Part shown: piece after piece, positions 34,748 through 43,786 of the stretch | How the letters are laid out: every line of letters begins with the position of its first letter | Position numbering within the stretch: the stretch's first letter is position 1 | Assembly (NCBI GenBank): GCA_945868805.1 | Contig: CAMBMO010000005.1 | Span: forward strand, 1-64,000 | From: Singulisphaera sp. GP187 | GTDB taxonomy: Bacteria > Planctomycetota > Phycisphaerae > Phycisphaerales > SM1A02 | Length of the DNA stretch: 64,000 nt | Direction of reading: 5' to 3' | The notes under the pieces: generated by a model | Told to the model about the DNA's origin: nothing | What the model saw: the letters and a program-made list of their open reading frames with translations, nothing else | Database searches by the model: none | Position numbers and translations under genes: made by a program

Positions 34748-35803
34748 ATGAAGTCCATCCCCAATTCCTTCTCTGTTCGATCCATCCTCGTCGTTGCAGT
34801 TTGTGGAACGGGGTGTTCATTCGCTGGTGCGCAATCCGCCAATAACGACTGCAATGCGCCCGAGGCGATCTCTGGATACGGCGTGACCGGATTCACTACC
34901 GTTGGCGCTACGACCGATGGTATTGCCGCCCCAGCATGCCTCTTCTTCAGCGTGACTCAGATTTTCAACGACATTTGGTATTGCTGGACTGCCCCTACGA
35001 GCGATCTCGTCACAATCAGTCTCTGCGGAGCAAGCTATGACACGAAGCTCGCGGTGTATGGCGTTTGCACTCCCTGCCCCGATCCGTCGCTCGTGATCGC
35101 CTGCAACGACGACTTTTGCGCATTGCACTCATCCCTCACTTTTGTCGCGACCGGTGGGCAGTCGTACACACTCCGTCTCGGCGCGTATGCAGCCACTGGA
35201 ACTGGTACCGGCAATATCACAATCGCATCAGGATGGTTGCATGAAGCGGTCAATCCTGCGAACAACCATCGTTATGTCGCGTATGTGACGACATCGTGGA
35301 ACGCCGCAGAAGCGACGGCTGTCGCTGCGGGTGGACATCTCGCGACGCTGAACGACGCCGAAGAAAACGCGTGGATCCAAGCCAACTTCGGAACGATCGG
35401 CGGCACCGATCGACGAAGCTGGATCGGCATCAATGACGCTGCCATTGAAGGGGTCATGGTCTGGTCGAGTGGCGAGACGGTTACGTACACAAATTGGAAC
35501 CCAGGCGAACCGAATAATGGGGGTGCTGGCGAGGACTACGTTGAATTTCTCGGAAGCAACGGGAAGTGGAACGACTTGAATCTCGCTGGGGCAGGACTCG
35601 CGCACATTGGTATCGCAGAATTGGGAGTCGCCGCACCCCTATGTCCCGCAGATTTCGACCAAGACGGCGTCGTCGGCGGATCGGACATCGCAGTGATTCT
35701 GAGCAATTGGGGTGGAGGTGGCGCGGGCGATCTCGACGGCGACGGAGTGGTCGCCGGCCCGGACTTGACGACCCTGCTGAGTGCATGGGGCGTTTGTCCG
35801 TAA
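34748..35803 (+). CDS. Secreted C-type-lectin-like protein with C-terminal dockerin-like repeat
   Basis: This is 351 residues. A signal peptide (SILVVAVCGTGCSFAGAQ, ending about 29) is followed by a beta-sandwich pre-peptidase-like region with Cys-rich loops (about 35-155) and a C-type lectin fold (about 165-295) with ATLNDAEENAWIQANFG, RRSWIGINDAAIEGVMVWSS and TYTNWNPGEPNNGGAGEDYV. The EPN and WND (GKWNDL) calcium/sugar-binding motifs are kept. The C-terminus (about 299-351) has two dockerin-like calcium loops, DFDQDGVVGGSDI and DLDGDGVVAGPDL, a module very common at the end of Phycisphaerae exoproteins. It probably binds surface carbohydrate. Confidence 0.88.
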   Translation: MKSIPNSFSVRSILVVAVCGTGCSFAGAQSANNDCNAPEAISGYGVTGFTTVGATTDGIAAPACLFFSVTQIFNDIWYCWTAPTSDLVTISLCGASYDTKLAVYGVCTPCPDPSLVIACNDDFCALHSSLTFVATGGQSYTLRLGAYAATGTGTGNITIASGWLHEAVNPANNHRYVAYVTTSWNAAEATAVAAGGHLATLNDAEENAWIQANFGTIGGTDRRSWIGINDAAIEGVMVWSSGETVTYTNWNPGEPNNGGAGEDYVEFLGSNGKWNDLNLAGAGLAHIGIAELGVAAPLCPADFDQDGVVGGSDIAVILSNWGGGGAGDLDGDGVVAGPDLTTLLSAWGVCP

Positions 35804-35813
35804 AAGCCGTCAC

Positions 35814-37049
35814 TCACTGCGAACTGGCGAATTCTCGGATTGACCACTGCGAGAGCACGACCGTTCCATTGATGAATCCGTGTACCAGCATCGGTGCCCA
35901 GAGTCGACCGGTTCGTGCGTAGAGCCAGCACAAGAGGACTCCCGTGATGATGACACTGAGGCTTCCATCGAATCCATAACCGTGAACTGACGCAAAGACG
36001 AGCGACGATCCCAATGCCGCCGGCCAGAATCCCCAGCGACCATACAGCCCACCGAAGAGGATTCCGCGAAAGATGATTTCTTCGACGATGGGTGCTCCGA
36101 CAACCGCATCGAGCGAAGTCGTGACCGCAGCTGCGCTCGACCCGAAGAGAAGTCGTTCATCGAGCGACTCCCACCAAACTTGCGCGGCGGGCGCGTGCGC
36201 ATAGAAAGTTGAGAGCGTCGCAAGCACGATGCCGTCGATACCGATGATCGCCATCACCATCGCGATGGTTCCGCTGACACTCATCCTCGAAATCCGAGAG
36301 CCGAAACCGAATGCGTCCAGCATCAATCCATTCGGACGAACGCAAAAAAACCACGCAACGCAAACCACGACAGGGATCGCTAACAACATGGCTCCAGCAC
36401 CGAGCACCTCAAACCACGACTCTGGAACCGAAGCGATCCCGACCGAAACCATCACGATGTCGAGCGCAATGAATGCGTAGAGAAACGTGGCGGTTCCGTA
36501 CCACGCACCGGCAACTGGCATCGAAAGCGACGATGGACGATTGACCATCGATTCGGTCGCACGCTTTCCGACGAGGACGATTGACCATCCGACGGCAAAC
36601 AGCATGGTGGCGAGCACAAAGATGCTTGGTGCGATCTGTAACCAGCGACTCATTGGCGAGAGCGCGCTCAGATCCCGGTCTGGATCAAATTCAGAGAGTG
36701 ATTCTTCGATCAGAGCGTCCAGCGCGGGAACCTCATCGATCGCACCGAGCGCTATCGCTTCGTCACGCAACTCGGTCCAACACTCCCCTGCCTCACGAGC
36801 ACTTGCGTCAAAGTCAATCGTTATCAACGGATCAATCTGGGAAATCGTCCCGTCCCGAATGATCCGCGCTTCGTACGCATTGATCGTGGCAAGTGCCTCG
36901 ACTGGATCTGCGAGAGTGTCCCATGGACCTCCCGTTGCGGAGTAGGTCAGCACGAGGCAGATGTCCCAGAGTGCAAGCGCGGCACAGATTGCCGCGACCA
37001 CGACAGCGAGCGGGTGCGCTGGCCTGAACGCGCGCCTCACCTCGTTCAA
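35814..37049 (-). CDS. CPBP-family intramembrane metalloprotease
   Basis: This is 411 residues with several membrane helices. The C-terminal CPBP (Abi) domain has EEIIFRGILFGGLYGR (motif EExxxR), ASVHGYGFD with the first conserved His, and APMLVHGFINGTV with the last. Relatives cleave CAAX-type or other membrane substrates. The N-terminal 150 residues contain an extra soluble region between helices 1 and 2. The annotated start is TTG 37049; a GTG three codons later is also possible. The winged-helix gene ends 28 bases upstream on the same strand, so they may be an operon. Confidence 0.85.
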   Translation of the reverse strand: MNEVRRAFRPAHPLAVVVAAICAALALWDICLVLTYSATGGPWDTLADPVEALATINAYEARIIRDGTISQIDPLITIDFDASAREAGECWTELRDEAIALGAIDEVPALDALIEESLSEFDPDRDLSALSPMSRWLQIAPSIFVLATMLFAVGWSIVLVGKRATESMVNRPSSLSMPVAGAWYGTATFLYAFIALDIVMVSVGIASVPESWFEVLGAGAMLLAIPVVVCVAWFFCVRPNGLMLDAFGFGSRISRMSVSGTIAMVMAIIGIDGIVLATLSTFYAHAPAAQVWWESLDERLLFGSSAAAVTTSLDAVVGAPIVEEIIFRGILFGGLYGRWGFWPAALGSSLVFASVHGYGFDGSLSVIITGVLLCWLYARTGRLWAPMLVHGFINGTVVLSQWSIREFASSQ

Positions 37050-37077
37050 TCAGCGGCTCCCCTTGGAATCGGTCGCG

Positions 37078-37773
37078 TCATGCGTTCGTTGGTGCCACTT
37101 CGATCACCGCCAGTGGAAACTGACCGTCGCCTGCAGGCTGAATGAAACACCCAACATGCCAAGTCGCGCGCAGTTGATCGATCGTCTTCGAACGACCCCG
37201 ACGCACCTTCGCCTGTTCGAGCACATCTTGAATTTGCTGCTGAAGCTTCTTGATCCGGGCAACTTCCGATGCGTCCAGATTCTCCCATCGAAGTCCTCGC
37301 AGGAGCGATCCGCGACCAGTTGGGTTGAGATCATGCGCAAACGACGCTTGGCTTGTCGCGGTGTAGCCCGCCACGAGCTTTCCCAGTCGCTTTGACTCTT
37401 TCGCATTCTTCAGATTGCACTTCAGTTTGACCGAACTCTCGCTTGCAGCAAAGGACTCGCTCGTACTTCCCTCGATCGCGTGGATCAACCCCGCCCTGTG
37501 AAGAAGTCTGATGTGGTAGTAGAGCCCGGTGCTTTCCTGCCCGAAGATCTCGCTCAATTCTGGAACCGAGAGCGGTCCAATCGAACGGATCGCCTCAAAT
37601 ATTTCCATCCGACGGATCGATCGAACACCATTCCATGCCGAGACATCCGCGAGCGTCTTGCCTGTGGCGCGAGTGCCTGTGGTCCGAATGGCTGTGGTCC
37701 TAGCCGTGGAAGTGCGAGAATTGGAGGCGCGTGATTTTGGCGCACGATCAGACGGAACAACAGATGGAGGCAT
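37078..37773 (-). CDS. Winged-helix DNA-binding protein (ArsR-like)
   Basis: This is 231 residues. After a low-complexity Arg/Thr/Ala N-terminus (about 1-45, encoded by imperfect short repeats) comes a winged-helix domain with RRMEIFEAIRSIGPLSVPEL, FGQESTGLYYHIRLLHRAG and SSVKLKCNLKNAKESKRL. The fold fits ArsR/helix_turn_helix_5 regulators with an extended C-terminal region (about 130-231) ending in WHVGCFIQPAGDGQFPLAVI. No metal-binding cysteines typical of ArsR sensors are seen. TAACAT six bases before the ATG is a candidate -10 box. It may regulate the adjacent protease gene. Confidence 0.75.
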   Translation of the reverse strand: MPPSVVPSDRAPKSRASNSRTSTARTTAIRTTGTRATGKTLADVSAWNGVRSIRRMEIFEAIRSIGPLSVPELSEIFGQESTGLYYHIRLLHRAGLIHAIEGSTSESFAASESSVKLKCNLKNAKESKRLGKLVAGYTATSQASFAHDLNPTGRGSLLRGLRWENLDASEVARIKKLQQQIQDVLEQAKVRRGRSKTIDQLRATWHVGCFIQPAGDGQFPLAVIEVAPTNA

Positions 37774-37887
37774 TCCGTGATGTTAAGCATGACGAGCATC
37801 TGTGACTCTCAAGGGATTGATAGTTTTTGTGTTTTTTCGAATATCGATCACCGTCAACGATTCTGAATATCCTCCTAGACTCATCTC

Positions 37888-38769
37888 ATGTTGCGAATGC
37901 GATTGATTGTTGGAACGCTTCTGATTCTTGGATTGATCGCCATTGCGTGGCTCGATGCATCATCGCCAATCATCCGTCTCGGGCAGGGTCGCATCGGTCC
38001 TGGTCTCGTGTTGATCGCCGTCTGCATCTTTGCATTTGCACCAATTCTTGCGTGGGAATTCAATCGACTCACCTCAGCGAAATCGTCACGGAGCGGATTC
38101 TGGCTCAACTATCTGGCCATTTCACTTGGCATCGCGAGCGTAGGTATTTTGCCCGATTTGCTTCCAGAGCACTTGGTGATGCCGGCTGTGCTCACGTGCC
38201 CATTCCTCATTCTCTTCGTCTGCGCAATCATTCACGCTCGAACACGACAAATCGACGGATTTGTACAGTCGGTCGGCGCCGTGTTCCTTGGATACGCGGC
38301 CATTGGAGTACCTCTCGGGTTTTGGATACTCCTTCGGCATGATCGAGATGCTTGGACTCTCGCCGGCGCGATCTTGTGCGTCAAGAGTGCCGACATCGGT
38401 GCCTACTTCACGGGCATCTCGATCGGCAGGCACCGCCTGATCCCATGGCTCAGCCCTGGAAAGACATGGGAGGGCCTCGCTGGTGGGATCATCTTCAGTG
38501 GCTGTATTGGCGCGGCACTTGCGACACTCTCTGCATCTGCGCTTGCGATGAACGCGCTCGTCGACCCAATCGCAATTGCATATGGAGCGCTCGTCGCGGT
38601 CGTGCTGGGAGTCACGGGGACACTGGGAGACCTCCTGGAAAGCCTGCTGAAACGAGGCGCTGGAGTAAAGGATTCTGGATCCATCCTCCCCGGCATGGGT
38701 GGCCTTTACGATGTCTTTGACTCATTGCTCCTCGCCGGCCCAGTCGCATGGTGGATGTTGGCGAACTGA
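37888..38769 (+). CDS. cdsA: Phosphatidate cytidylyltransferase
   Basis: This 293-residue multi-pass protein has the CdsA signature at the C-terminus: KRGAGVKDSGSILPGMGGLY followed by DVFDSLLLAGPVA, with the preceding KSADIGAYFTGISIGRHRLI and LSPGKTWEGLAGG. CdsA makes CDP-diacylglycerol from phosphatidate and CTP for phospholipid synthesis. TAGACT (37876-37881) lies six bases before the ATG and no ribosome-binding site is visible. Confidence 0.94.
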   Translation: MLRMRLIVGTLLILGLIAIAWLDASSPIIRLGQGRIGPGLVLIAVCIFAFAPILAWEFNRLTSAKSSRSGFWLNYLAISLGIASVGILPDLLPEHLVMPAVLTCPFLILFVCAIIHARTRQIDGFVQSVGAVFLGYAAIGVPLGFWILLRHDRDAWTLAGAILCVKSADIGAYFTGISIGRHRLIPWLSPGKTWEGLAGGIIFSGCIGAALATLSASALAMNALVDPIAIAYGALVAVVLGVTGTLGDLLESLLKRGAGVKDSGSILPGMGGLYDVFDSLLLAGPVAWWMLAN

Positions 38770-38874
38770 CGTGCTCGAAACGAGCACGATTGCCAAGAAA
38801 TCTAGCCATTTTGATCGACATCTCTCTCGACACATTTGTCGGTTGGCGGTCGTCTGCTACCCTCAACAACCGTT

Positions 38875-39618
38875 ATGACGCTCATCGCAGATCTCGTCAG
38901 CCTCCACCAAGTCGACAGCCAAGGTCGCGCTTTGCGAATGCGGCTGGAATCGGCCGAGCACTTTGTTGCAGTACAGGAAAAGCACCGAGTCCAATTGGTT
39001 GGAAGACTCGAAGAAATGAAGAGTCAGATCCGTCAGCATCAGGCGACTGCCGGAAACCACGAGGCGGAGAGTGGATCAGTCAAGAATCGGCTTGAGACCC
39101 TGCGAGAACAACTGAATCAGAGCACGAATCCCAAGCAGTACGCCGCAGTGCTGAACGAGCTCAAGTTGCTCCAGACCCAGCGTGATGCGATCGACGATCT
39201 CACCATTGCGCAATTGGACAAAGTTCAGGAATCGCAGGGCAAGCTCGCGGAGATCGAGAAACTGCTCACGGAGCGCGTCAAAGTGATCGAAGCCGGACAG
39301 ACCGAACTCAAGACCTGCAAAGGCGAGGTCGGCGCACGACTCAGCGAGCTGGATCGGGAACGAACCGTCGCGAGCCAGCGGATTCCACAGCGCGACCTCG
39401 TGATTTTCAATCGAGCCGCCGATCTCTACGAGGGCGAGGCGATGGCCGAATTGGTCGCGATCGATGTGCGTCTGCGCGAATATGTCTGTGGCGCGTGCAA
39501 CATGGAATTGCCACCAGAGAAGTATGCCGCGTTGGCATCGAATCCAAATGTCGCGGTGACTTGCACTTCGTGCCACCGAATCCTGTACATGACCGAAGTC
39601 AATTCGTCGGTCGGTTGA
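38875..39618 (+). CDS. Coiled-coil protein with C4-type zinc ribbon
   Basis: From ATG 38875 the 247-residue product has a long two-stranded coiled coil (about 15-175; for example KSQIRQHQATAGNHEAESGS and LTERVKVIEAGQTELKTCKG) and a C-terminal zinc ribbon with YVCGACNMELPPEKY and VTCTSCHRILYM, giving paired CxxC motifs. This is the DUF164/zf-RING_7 family, widespread and of unclear role, perhaps in nucleic-acid or ribosome contexts. The ORF can be extended 13 codons upstream without family sequence. Confidence 0.88.
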   Translation: MTLIADLVSLHQVDSQGRALRMRLESAEHFVAVQEKHRVQLVGRLEEMKSQIRQHQATAGNHEAESGSVKNRLETLREQLNQSTNPKQYAAVLNELKLLQTQRDAIDDLTIAQLDKVQESQGKLAEIEKLLTERVKVIEAGQTELKTCKGEVGARLSELDRERTVASQRIPQRDLVIFNRAADLYEGEAMAELVAIDVRLREYVCGACNMELPPEKYAALASNPNVAVTCTSCHRILYMTEVNSSVG

Positions 39619-39624
39619 AGTGCG

Positions 39625-39656
39625 GGGGCAAGTCTCGGGGCAAGTCTCGGGGCAAG
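39625..39656. repeat. Twelve-base tandem repeat between convergent genes
   Basis: GGGGCAAGTCTC occurs twice in full and a third time for eight bases. It lies between the zinc-ribbon gene stop and the convergent zincin gene stop and is non-coding. It does not form an obvious terminator. Confidence 0.9.
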
Positions 39657-39699
39657 GCGCTAGTGCGTCGGGCTAGAGCGCTCGCGCAGCGAAGCCATC

Positions 39700-40131
39700 T
39701 CAGCCAAATCCCAGTCGCTCAAGGTCATCTTCTGATAGTCCGAAGTGATGTCCGACCTCGTGCAAGATTGTGATGCGAATCTCTCGTTGCACCGCAGTGA
39801 CCCCTCCAATCTCAGATCCGTCTTCATCGATCGTGGGTTCCCATCCCCCCGCGGCGTCAAGGATCCCACGCCGATAGATCTGAATCGTCTCCGGAAGCTG
39901 CCCGGACTCGCTCACGCTTCGCTCCGTGATCGCGGTTCCACTGTGAAGGCCACAGAGATCTTCGAATTCGGGATCCATTCCGAGTTCGCGCAGAAACGCG
40001 TCCGATGGAGCGTCTTCAACAATGAGTGGCGACTCTTCAAGCAGCAGATGGATCGACTGAGGTAAGTCTGCGAGCACGCCCTCGACGATTTCATCAAACT
40101 TCTCGCGCATGTGAGTCGACCAACGATGCAT
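39700..40131 (-). CDS. Zincin-type metallopeptidase family protein (DUF1025-like)
   Basis: From ATG 40131 the product has 143 residues (136 from ATG 40110, which starts MREKFDEIVEGVLADLP). It carries the HExxH zinc motif in ITILHEVGHHFGLSEDDLE near the C-terminus and TIQIYRRGIL in the middle, as in the small zincin (PF06262) family. Peptidase activity has not been shown for most members. It follows pyrD by eight bases on the same strand and is probably co-transcribed. The longer frame to 40518 is antisense-like within pyrD and was rejected. Confidence 0.88.
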   Translation of the reverse strand: MHRWSTHMREKFDEIVEGVLADLPQSIHLLLEESPLIVEDAPSDAFLRELGMDPEFEDLCGLHSGTAITERSVSESGQLPETIQIYRRGILDAAGGWEPTIDEDGSEIGGVTAVQREIRITILHEVGHHFGLSEDDLERLGFG

Positions 40132-40139
40132 TGGATTGC

Positions 40140-41072
40140 TCACGACAGGACTTGACCGACGAGCTGAGAGATCTGCGTGACTCCCTGATTGCGCGCCCAT
40201 TGATCGAGACCGCGCACGACTCGCAGTGGCGACTTGGGATCGACAAAGAGCGCTGTCCCCATTCCGATTGCCGTCGCCCCCACCAGGATGAGTTCCGCCG
40301 CGTCCTCCCACGACATGACTCCGCCGAGCCCGATGATGGGAACTCCAGCGGCACGTGCGACGGATGCGTACACATCGTGCACAATGCGCACGACGACTGG
40401 GTGAATCGCAGGACCTGAGAGTCCTCCCTTCCCATTCGATAATCGCGGACGGCGCGTTTCGACGTCGATCGCCATCGCCGGCATCGTGTTGCACAGTACA
40501 AGACCGTTCGCGCCACACTCGATCGCCATCGCCGACATCGCGATCGGGTCAATCATGTCCGGTGCGAGCTTCACAAACATGCTGGCACTCTTCACCGATG
40601 CACGCACCGCGGTCAGGAGTTCTCGCAATGACGCCGGATCGGCACCGAAGTGCCGTCCCGTGCTGGTATTCGGGCAGGAAACATTGACCTCGATCGCGCG
40701 AAATTCATGAGAAGCATCCAATGCACCCGCCACGGCGACATAGTCGTCAATTGTGTGACCCGCGACCGACGCGATCACGACCGTTCCACATGCCCGTACA
40801 CGTGACGAATCTTCTGCAAGAAAACGATCGACTCCCTTGTTGGCCAATCCGATCGCGTTCATCATCCCAGCTCGCGTCGGAATCACACGCCAAGGAGGGT
40901 TCCCATCGCGCGATTCTCGGGTAATGCTCTTCGTCGTAACCGCGCCGATTTCGGCAAGCGCAAAGATGTCGCCCAATTCGTCGAGATAGCCACATGTCCC
41001 CGCTGCGGCAATAACCGGATTGCGCAGTTCGATGCTTCCGAGCGAAGTCCGCAGTAGTGCCGGGAATCCCAC
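40140..41072 (-). CDS. pyrD: Dihydroorotate dehydrogenase, class 1 (B type)
   Basis: This is 310 residues. Catalytic Cys lies in IEVNVSCPNTSTG, which is the class 1 signature (class 2 enzymes have Ser). Other family segments are NPVIAAAGTCGY, GLANKGVDRFL, KLAPDMIDPIAMSAMAIECG and GVPIIGLGGVMSWEDAAELI. It oxidises dihydroorotate to orotate in pyrimidine synthesis. Class 1B enzymes use a PyrK electron-transfer subunit; none lies beside it here. The start is a GTG at 41072, and the divergent TPR-YggX gene begins 34 bases away. Confidence 0.93.
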   Translation of the reverse strand: MGFPALLRTSLGSIELRNPVIAAAGTCGYLDELGDIFALAEIGAVTTKSITRESRDGNPPWRVIPTRAGMMNAIGLANKGVDRFLAEDSSRVRACGTVVIASVAGHTIDDYVAVAGALDASHEFRAIEVNVSCPNTSTGRHFGADPASLRELLTAVRASVKSASMFVKLAPDMIDPIAMSAMAIECGANGLVLCNTMPAMAIDVETRRPRLSNGKGGLSGPAIHPVVVRIVHDVYASVARAAGVPIIGLGGVMSWEDAAELILVGATAIGMGTALFVDPKSPLRVVRGLDQWARNQGVTQISQLVGQVLS

Positions 41073-41105
41073 CGCATACTTGTAACAGATCTATGATCAT
41101 TCGAC

Positions 41106-41762
41106 ATGAGCACTCCAGAACGAATCGCACAGTTCGAAAAAATGACCGCCGCCGACCCCACAAATGAGATGGCGCATTTCAGTCTCGGCAACGCCTACCT
41201 CCAGGCTGGGCGACATGCAGAAGCCGCGGTCAGCCTCGAACGAGTTGTCGAATTGAGCCCTGGCATGAGCAAGGCATATCAACTTTGCGGACAGGCGATG
41301 ATCGGCGCGGGGTGGGTAGACAAGTCTGTCGAGATCCTCAATCAGGGGCACGCGACCGCGACTGCACGTGGTGACCGGATGGTGGAACACGCCATCGGAC
41401 AACTGCTGATATCCATCGGTCGAACTCCACCTGTTGCGGTTCGATCGACCGAAGCAAGTGCCGACGGCCTGCTTTCGAGTGGTGGATTCTGCTGTCGTCG
41501 GACCGGAAAGAATGGAACGAAAATGGAATCTGCTCCGATGCGCGGAGCGATTGGCGCATGGATCTTCGAAAACATTTCCGCAGAAACTTGGAAGGACTGG
41601 ATCGGCCAGGGCACGAAGGTCATCAACGAACTTCGACTCGACTTTTCGCGCGATCGAGACCAAGAGATTTACGACCAACACATGCGCGAGTATCTCGGAA
41701 TCGACGACGAAGTCTTGGCATCAATGAAACCAACTGCACCATCGATCGCCGAATCGAATTGA
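41106..41762 (+). CDS. TPR protein fused to YggX-like Fe(2+)-trafficking domain
   Basis: Of 218 residues, about 1-105 are TPRs (MAHFSLGNAYLQAGRHAEAA, SPGMSKAYQLCGQAMIGAGW). Residues about 125-200 match YggX: CCRRTGKNGTKMESAPMRG, IFENISAETWKDWIGQGTKV and INELRLDFSRDRDQEIYDQH, ending MREYLGI. Free-standing YggX is about 90 residues and protects Fe-S clusters from oxidative damage; its conserved N-terminal Cys is present in the FCCRR segment. The fusion suggests a scaffold that brings iron handling to a partner. TATGAT (41092-41097) lies eight bases before the ATG. Confidence 0.85.
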   Translation: MSTPERIAQFEKMTAADPTNEMAHFSLGNAYLQAGRHAEAAVSLERVVELSPGMSKAYQLCGQAMIGAGWVDKSVEILNQGHATATARGDRMVEHAIGQLLISIGRTPPVAVRSTEASADGLLSSGGFCCRRTGKNGTKMESAPMRGAIGAWIFENISAETWKDWIGQGTKVINELRLDFSRDRDQEIYDQHMREYLGIDDEVLASMKPTAPSIAESN

Positions 41763-41764
41763 CT

Positions 41765-43786
41765 TCAAACCCGGCGAAGCCAAACCCACCATTCGAGGCA
41801 GAGGACGGCGAGCGCGATGAGGAGCAACCAAGGCCACGCCGAGCTGTCGGTTGACGCTCCCGTATTCACCCCTGCGATCCGCTCCGTGGCAAACTTCACT
41901 TCGGTCGCCGCATCTGCGCGCCCCTCAACGCTCGAATTCATGTTGACGGCATACGCAATCGACGAAGGACCACTTCCGCCACTCGAAATCGGAGCCGTCC
42001 AGTTGATTCTGTAAATGCCACTCGATCGGAGTGGCCCCCACGAAATGCTCGAAGGATCCTGGGATGCGATCGCCACAGACTTTCCATTAGGGAGAAGCAT
42101 CGTCGCGTCCTTCGCACCTGCAGGCAACCGTGCCTTCGCAACGTCGCCTGGAATGAGCGGTTCGACCGCGACCGCGGTTCCACCCGCCGCAAGCCACGCG
42201 ATCGAATTGGCGAAGAAGTTCACGAAGCCACGCTGAAATGGCCAGTCGCTCTCCATCGGATCAAATGTCACATAGACAAACGACAATGGACCGCGATTGA
42301 GAGTGAGAATCATCGGACCTTCGCTCGCCTCGACGATGACATCGGTTTCACCGCCAGCGGCAACAGCCGTCATCGAAGTCACAAAGAGGTCGTCGAGGTT
42401 GACATACCGAAGCAATGGATGTTCGTCGCGAATACTGCTTGGTGTCGCAAATTCTTTCGTGCCATAGGACGAAATCCCAACTCCTATCGGAAGCGCATGA
42501 AAGATGAGATACCGCCCCCGTGCGATCGATTCTGGCATCGCGTCATCGAGAACAATCACATCAAACGCATCGGGAGCGTATGGATCGTCGCGCAACCTGC
42601 CATTCCAATCGTCCAAAGAAAACACTTCGAGCAACTTGAGCGGCATCCCCTCGAGAAGCGACTTCATCACAAACGACCCGCGCCCAACCAATGCGATTCG
42701 AAGCGCCTCTGGAGGAGACGCGACGACTGCGGCGCGGTCGTCGGCGACAAGGGCGTCGTGCGTGGCAAGTCGGACTTCGATCACTCCCCCTTGGGGTAGC
42801 GCGAGCGATGGGAAAACCACCTGCGTCTCTCCTGGCAATCGAACGGCGAGCAAATCATTGTCTTGCGCTCCTGGGACATCGACTGGCTTCGGAGTGACCG
42901 CTCGCAACCGGCCATCAACGACAACCTCGAGATCTCCTGCATATGGTTGCGGCTGCCAATTCACCACCCGTGCGAAGACCTGGACTTCGTCAGGACGATC
43001 GGGAGTTCGTGCCGCAGCGACCGCCGCGATTCCGACATTGGCAGTCGTCGGCTTCCCGATACTGTGAAAGACCACTCGCTCGCCCCCTCGGAGTGTCGTC
43101 CGGTCGAGGTCCGCGATTCGGCCATCGGAGAAGAGTTCGTATGAAGGGGGATCCGCAATCGACGCCTTCTGTTCATCAGGATTCGTCACCGTTGTAAATG
43201 CACGGGCGAGTTCGAAGGCATCTGTCAGCGTCGTCGTCTCGTCCGTGGATTGGATTGCATTGACTGCCTCAATTGCTTGCGCGAGGTTGTCTGTGAATGG
43301 ACAGAGGACTTGAGCATCCTTCGCGAATGCGACCACCATCACGGAAGGCGAGGGTCCAGCAAAGAGTCCGCCACCATGAAGTGAGCGCAGTCGATCCGAA
43401 GCGAGCCGTTTCGCCTCCTCCAAGCGAGTGAGATCCGCCGGGGCATCCTTGGCGTTCATCGATCCGGAACGGTCGATCAGGAAAACCACTCGACTCGCCG
43501 ACGACTCTCCCAAATCGATCTGTGGCTGCGCGATCGCGAGAATCAGCATCGCCAGAGCAATCAACTGCAAGAGCAGAAGCCATGAAAACCTCAAACGCTG
43601 GAAGGGCGCGTTCGCGCGCAGATCCTGTGTCGCACGTTTCCACATCATCGTGCTCGGGATCACCCGGCGGGTACGCCGAAGCCTCAAAAAATAGAGCGCC
43701 AGCAGCGGCGGAATCGTCGTGAGGCCAAGGATCGTCGCGGCGACGGGGGCAAGCCACGCAACGGCGAGGAGCGACGTTTGCGTCAC
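41765..43786 (-). CDS. BatA-like membrane protein with VWA domain (cluster 2)
   Basis: This is 673 residues. The N-terminus is the aerotolerance-regulator type with two helices (ATILGLTTIPPLLALYFLRL and LLLLQLIALAMLILAIAQP). The VWA domain begins VVFLIDRSGSMNAKDAP with an intact MIDAS. A central beta-rich region and a C-terminal helix (AWPWLLLIALAVLCLEWWVWL) follow. It is the last gene of the minus-strand cluster, overlapping the DUF58 gene by four bases, and converges on the TPR-YggX gene. Confidence 0.88.
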   Translation of the reverse strand: MTQTSLLAVAWLAPVAATILGLTTIPPLLALYFLRLRRTRRVIPSTMMWKRATQDLRANAPFQRLRFSWLLLLQLIALAMLILAIAQPQIDLGESSASRVVFLIDRSGSMNAKDAPADLTRLEEAKRLASDRLRSLHGGGLFAGPSPSVMVVAFAKDAQVLCPFTDNLAQAIEAVNAIQSTDETTTLTDAFELARAFTTVTNPDEQKASIADPPSYELFSDGRIADLDRTTLRGGERVVFHSIGKPTTANVGIAAVAAARTPDRPDEVQVFARVVNWQPQPYAGDLEVVVDGRLRAVTPKPVDVPGAQDNDLLAVRLPGETQVVFPSLALPQGGVIEVRLATHDALVADDRAAVVASPPEALRIALVGRGSFVMKSLLEGMPLKLLEVFSLDDWNGRLRDDPYAPDAFDVIVLDDAMPESIARGRYLIFHALPIGVGISSYGTKEFATPSSIRDEHPLLRYVNLDDLFVTSMTAVAAGGETDVIVEASEGPMILTLNRGPLSFVYVTFDPMESDWPFQRGFVNFFANSIAWLAAGGTAVAVEPLIPGDVAKARLPAGAKDATMLLPNGKSVAIASQDPSSISWGPLRSSGIYRINWTAPISSGGSGPSSIAYAVNMNSSVEGRADAATEVKFATERIAGVNTGASTDSSAWPWLLLIALAVLCLEWWVWLRRV

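Noticed and set aside
39625-39656. GGGGCAAGTCTC repeats as an attachment site or terminator
   Set aside because: No integrase or matching copy is present and no stable hairpin forms, so it is listed only as a repeat.
40132-40518. Upstream extension of the zincin gene on the minus strand
   Set aside because: It overlaps pyrD in another frame and has no family sequence; the zincin domain is complete from 40131 or 40110.
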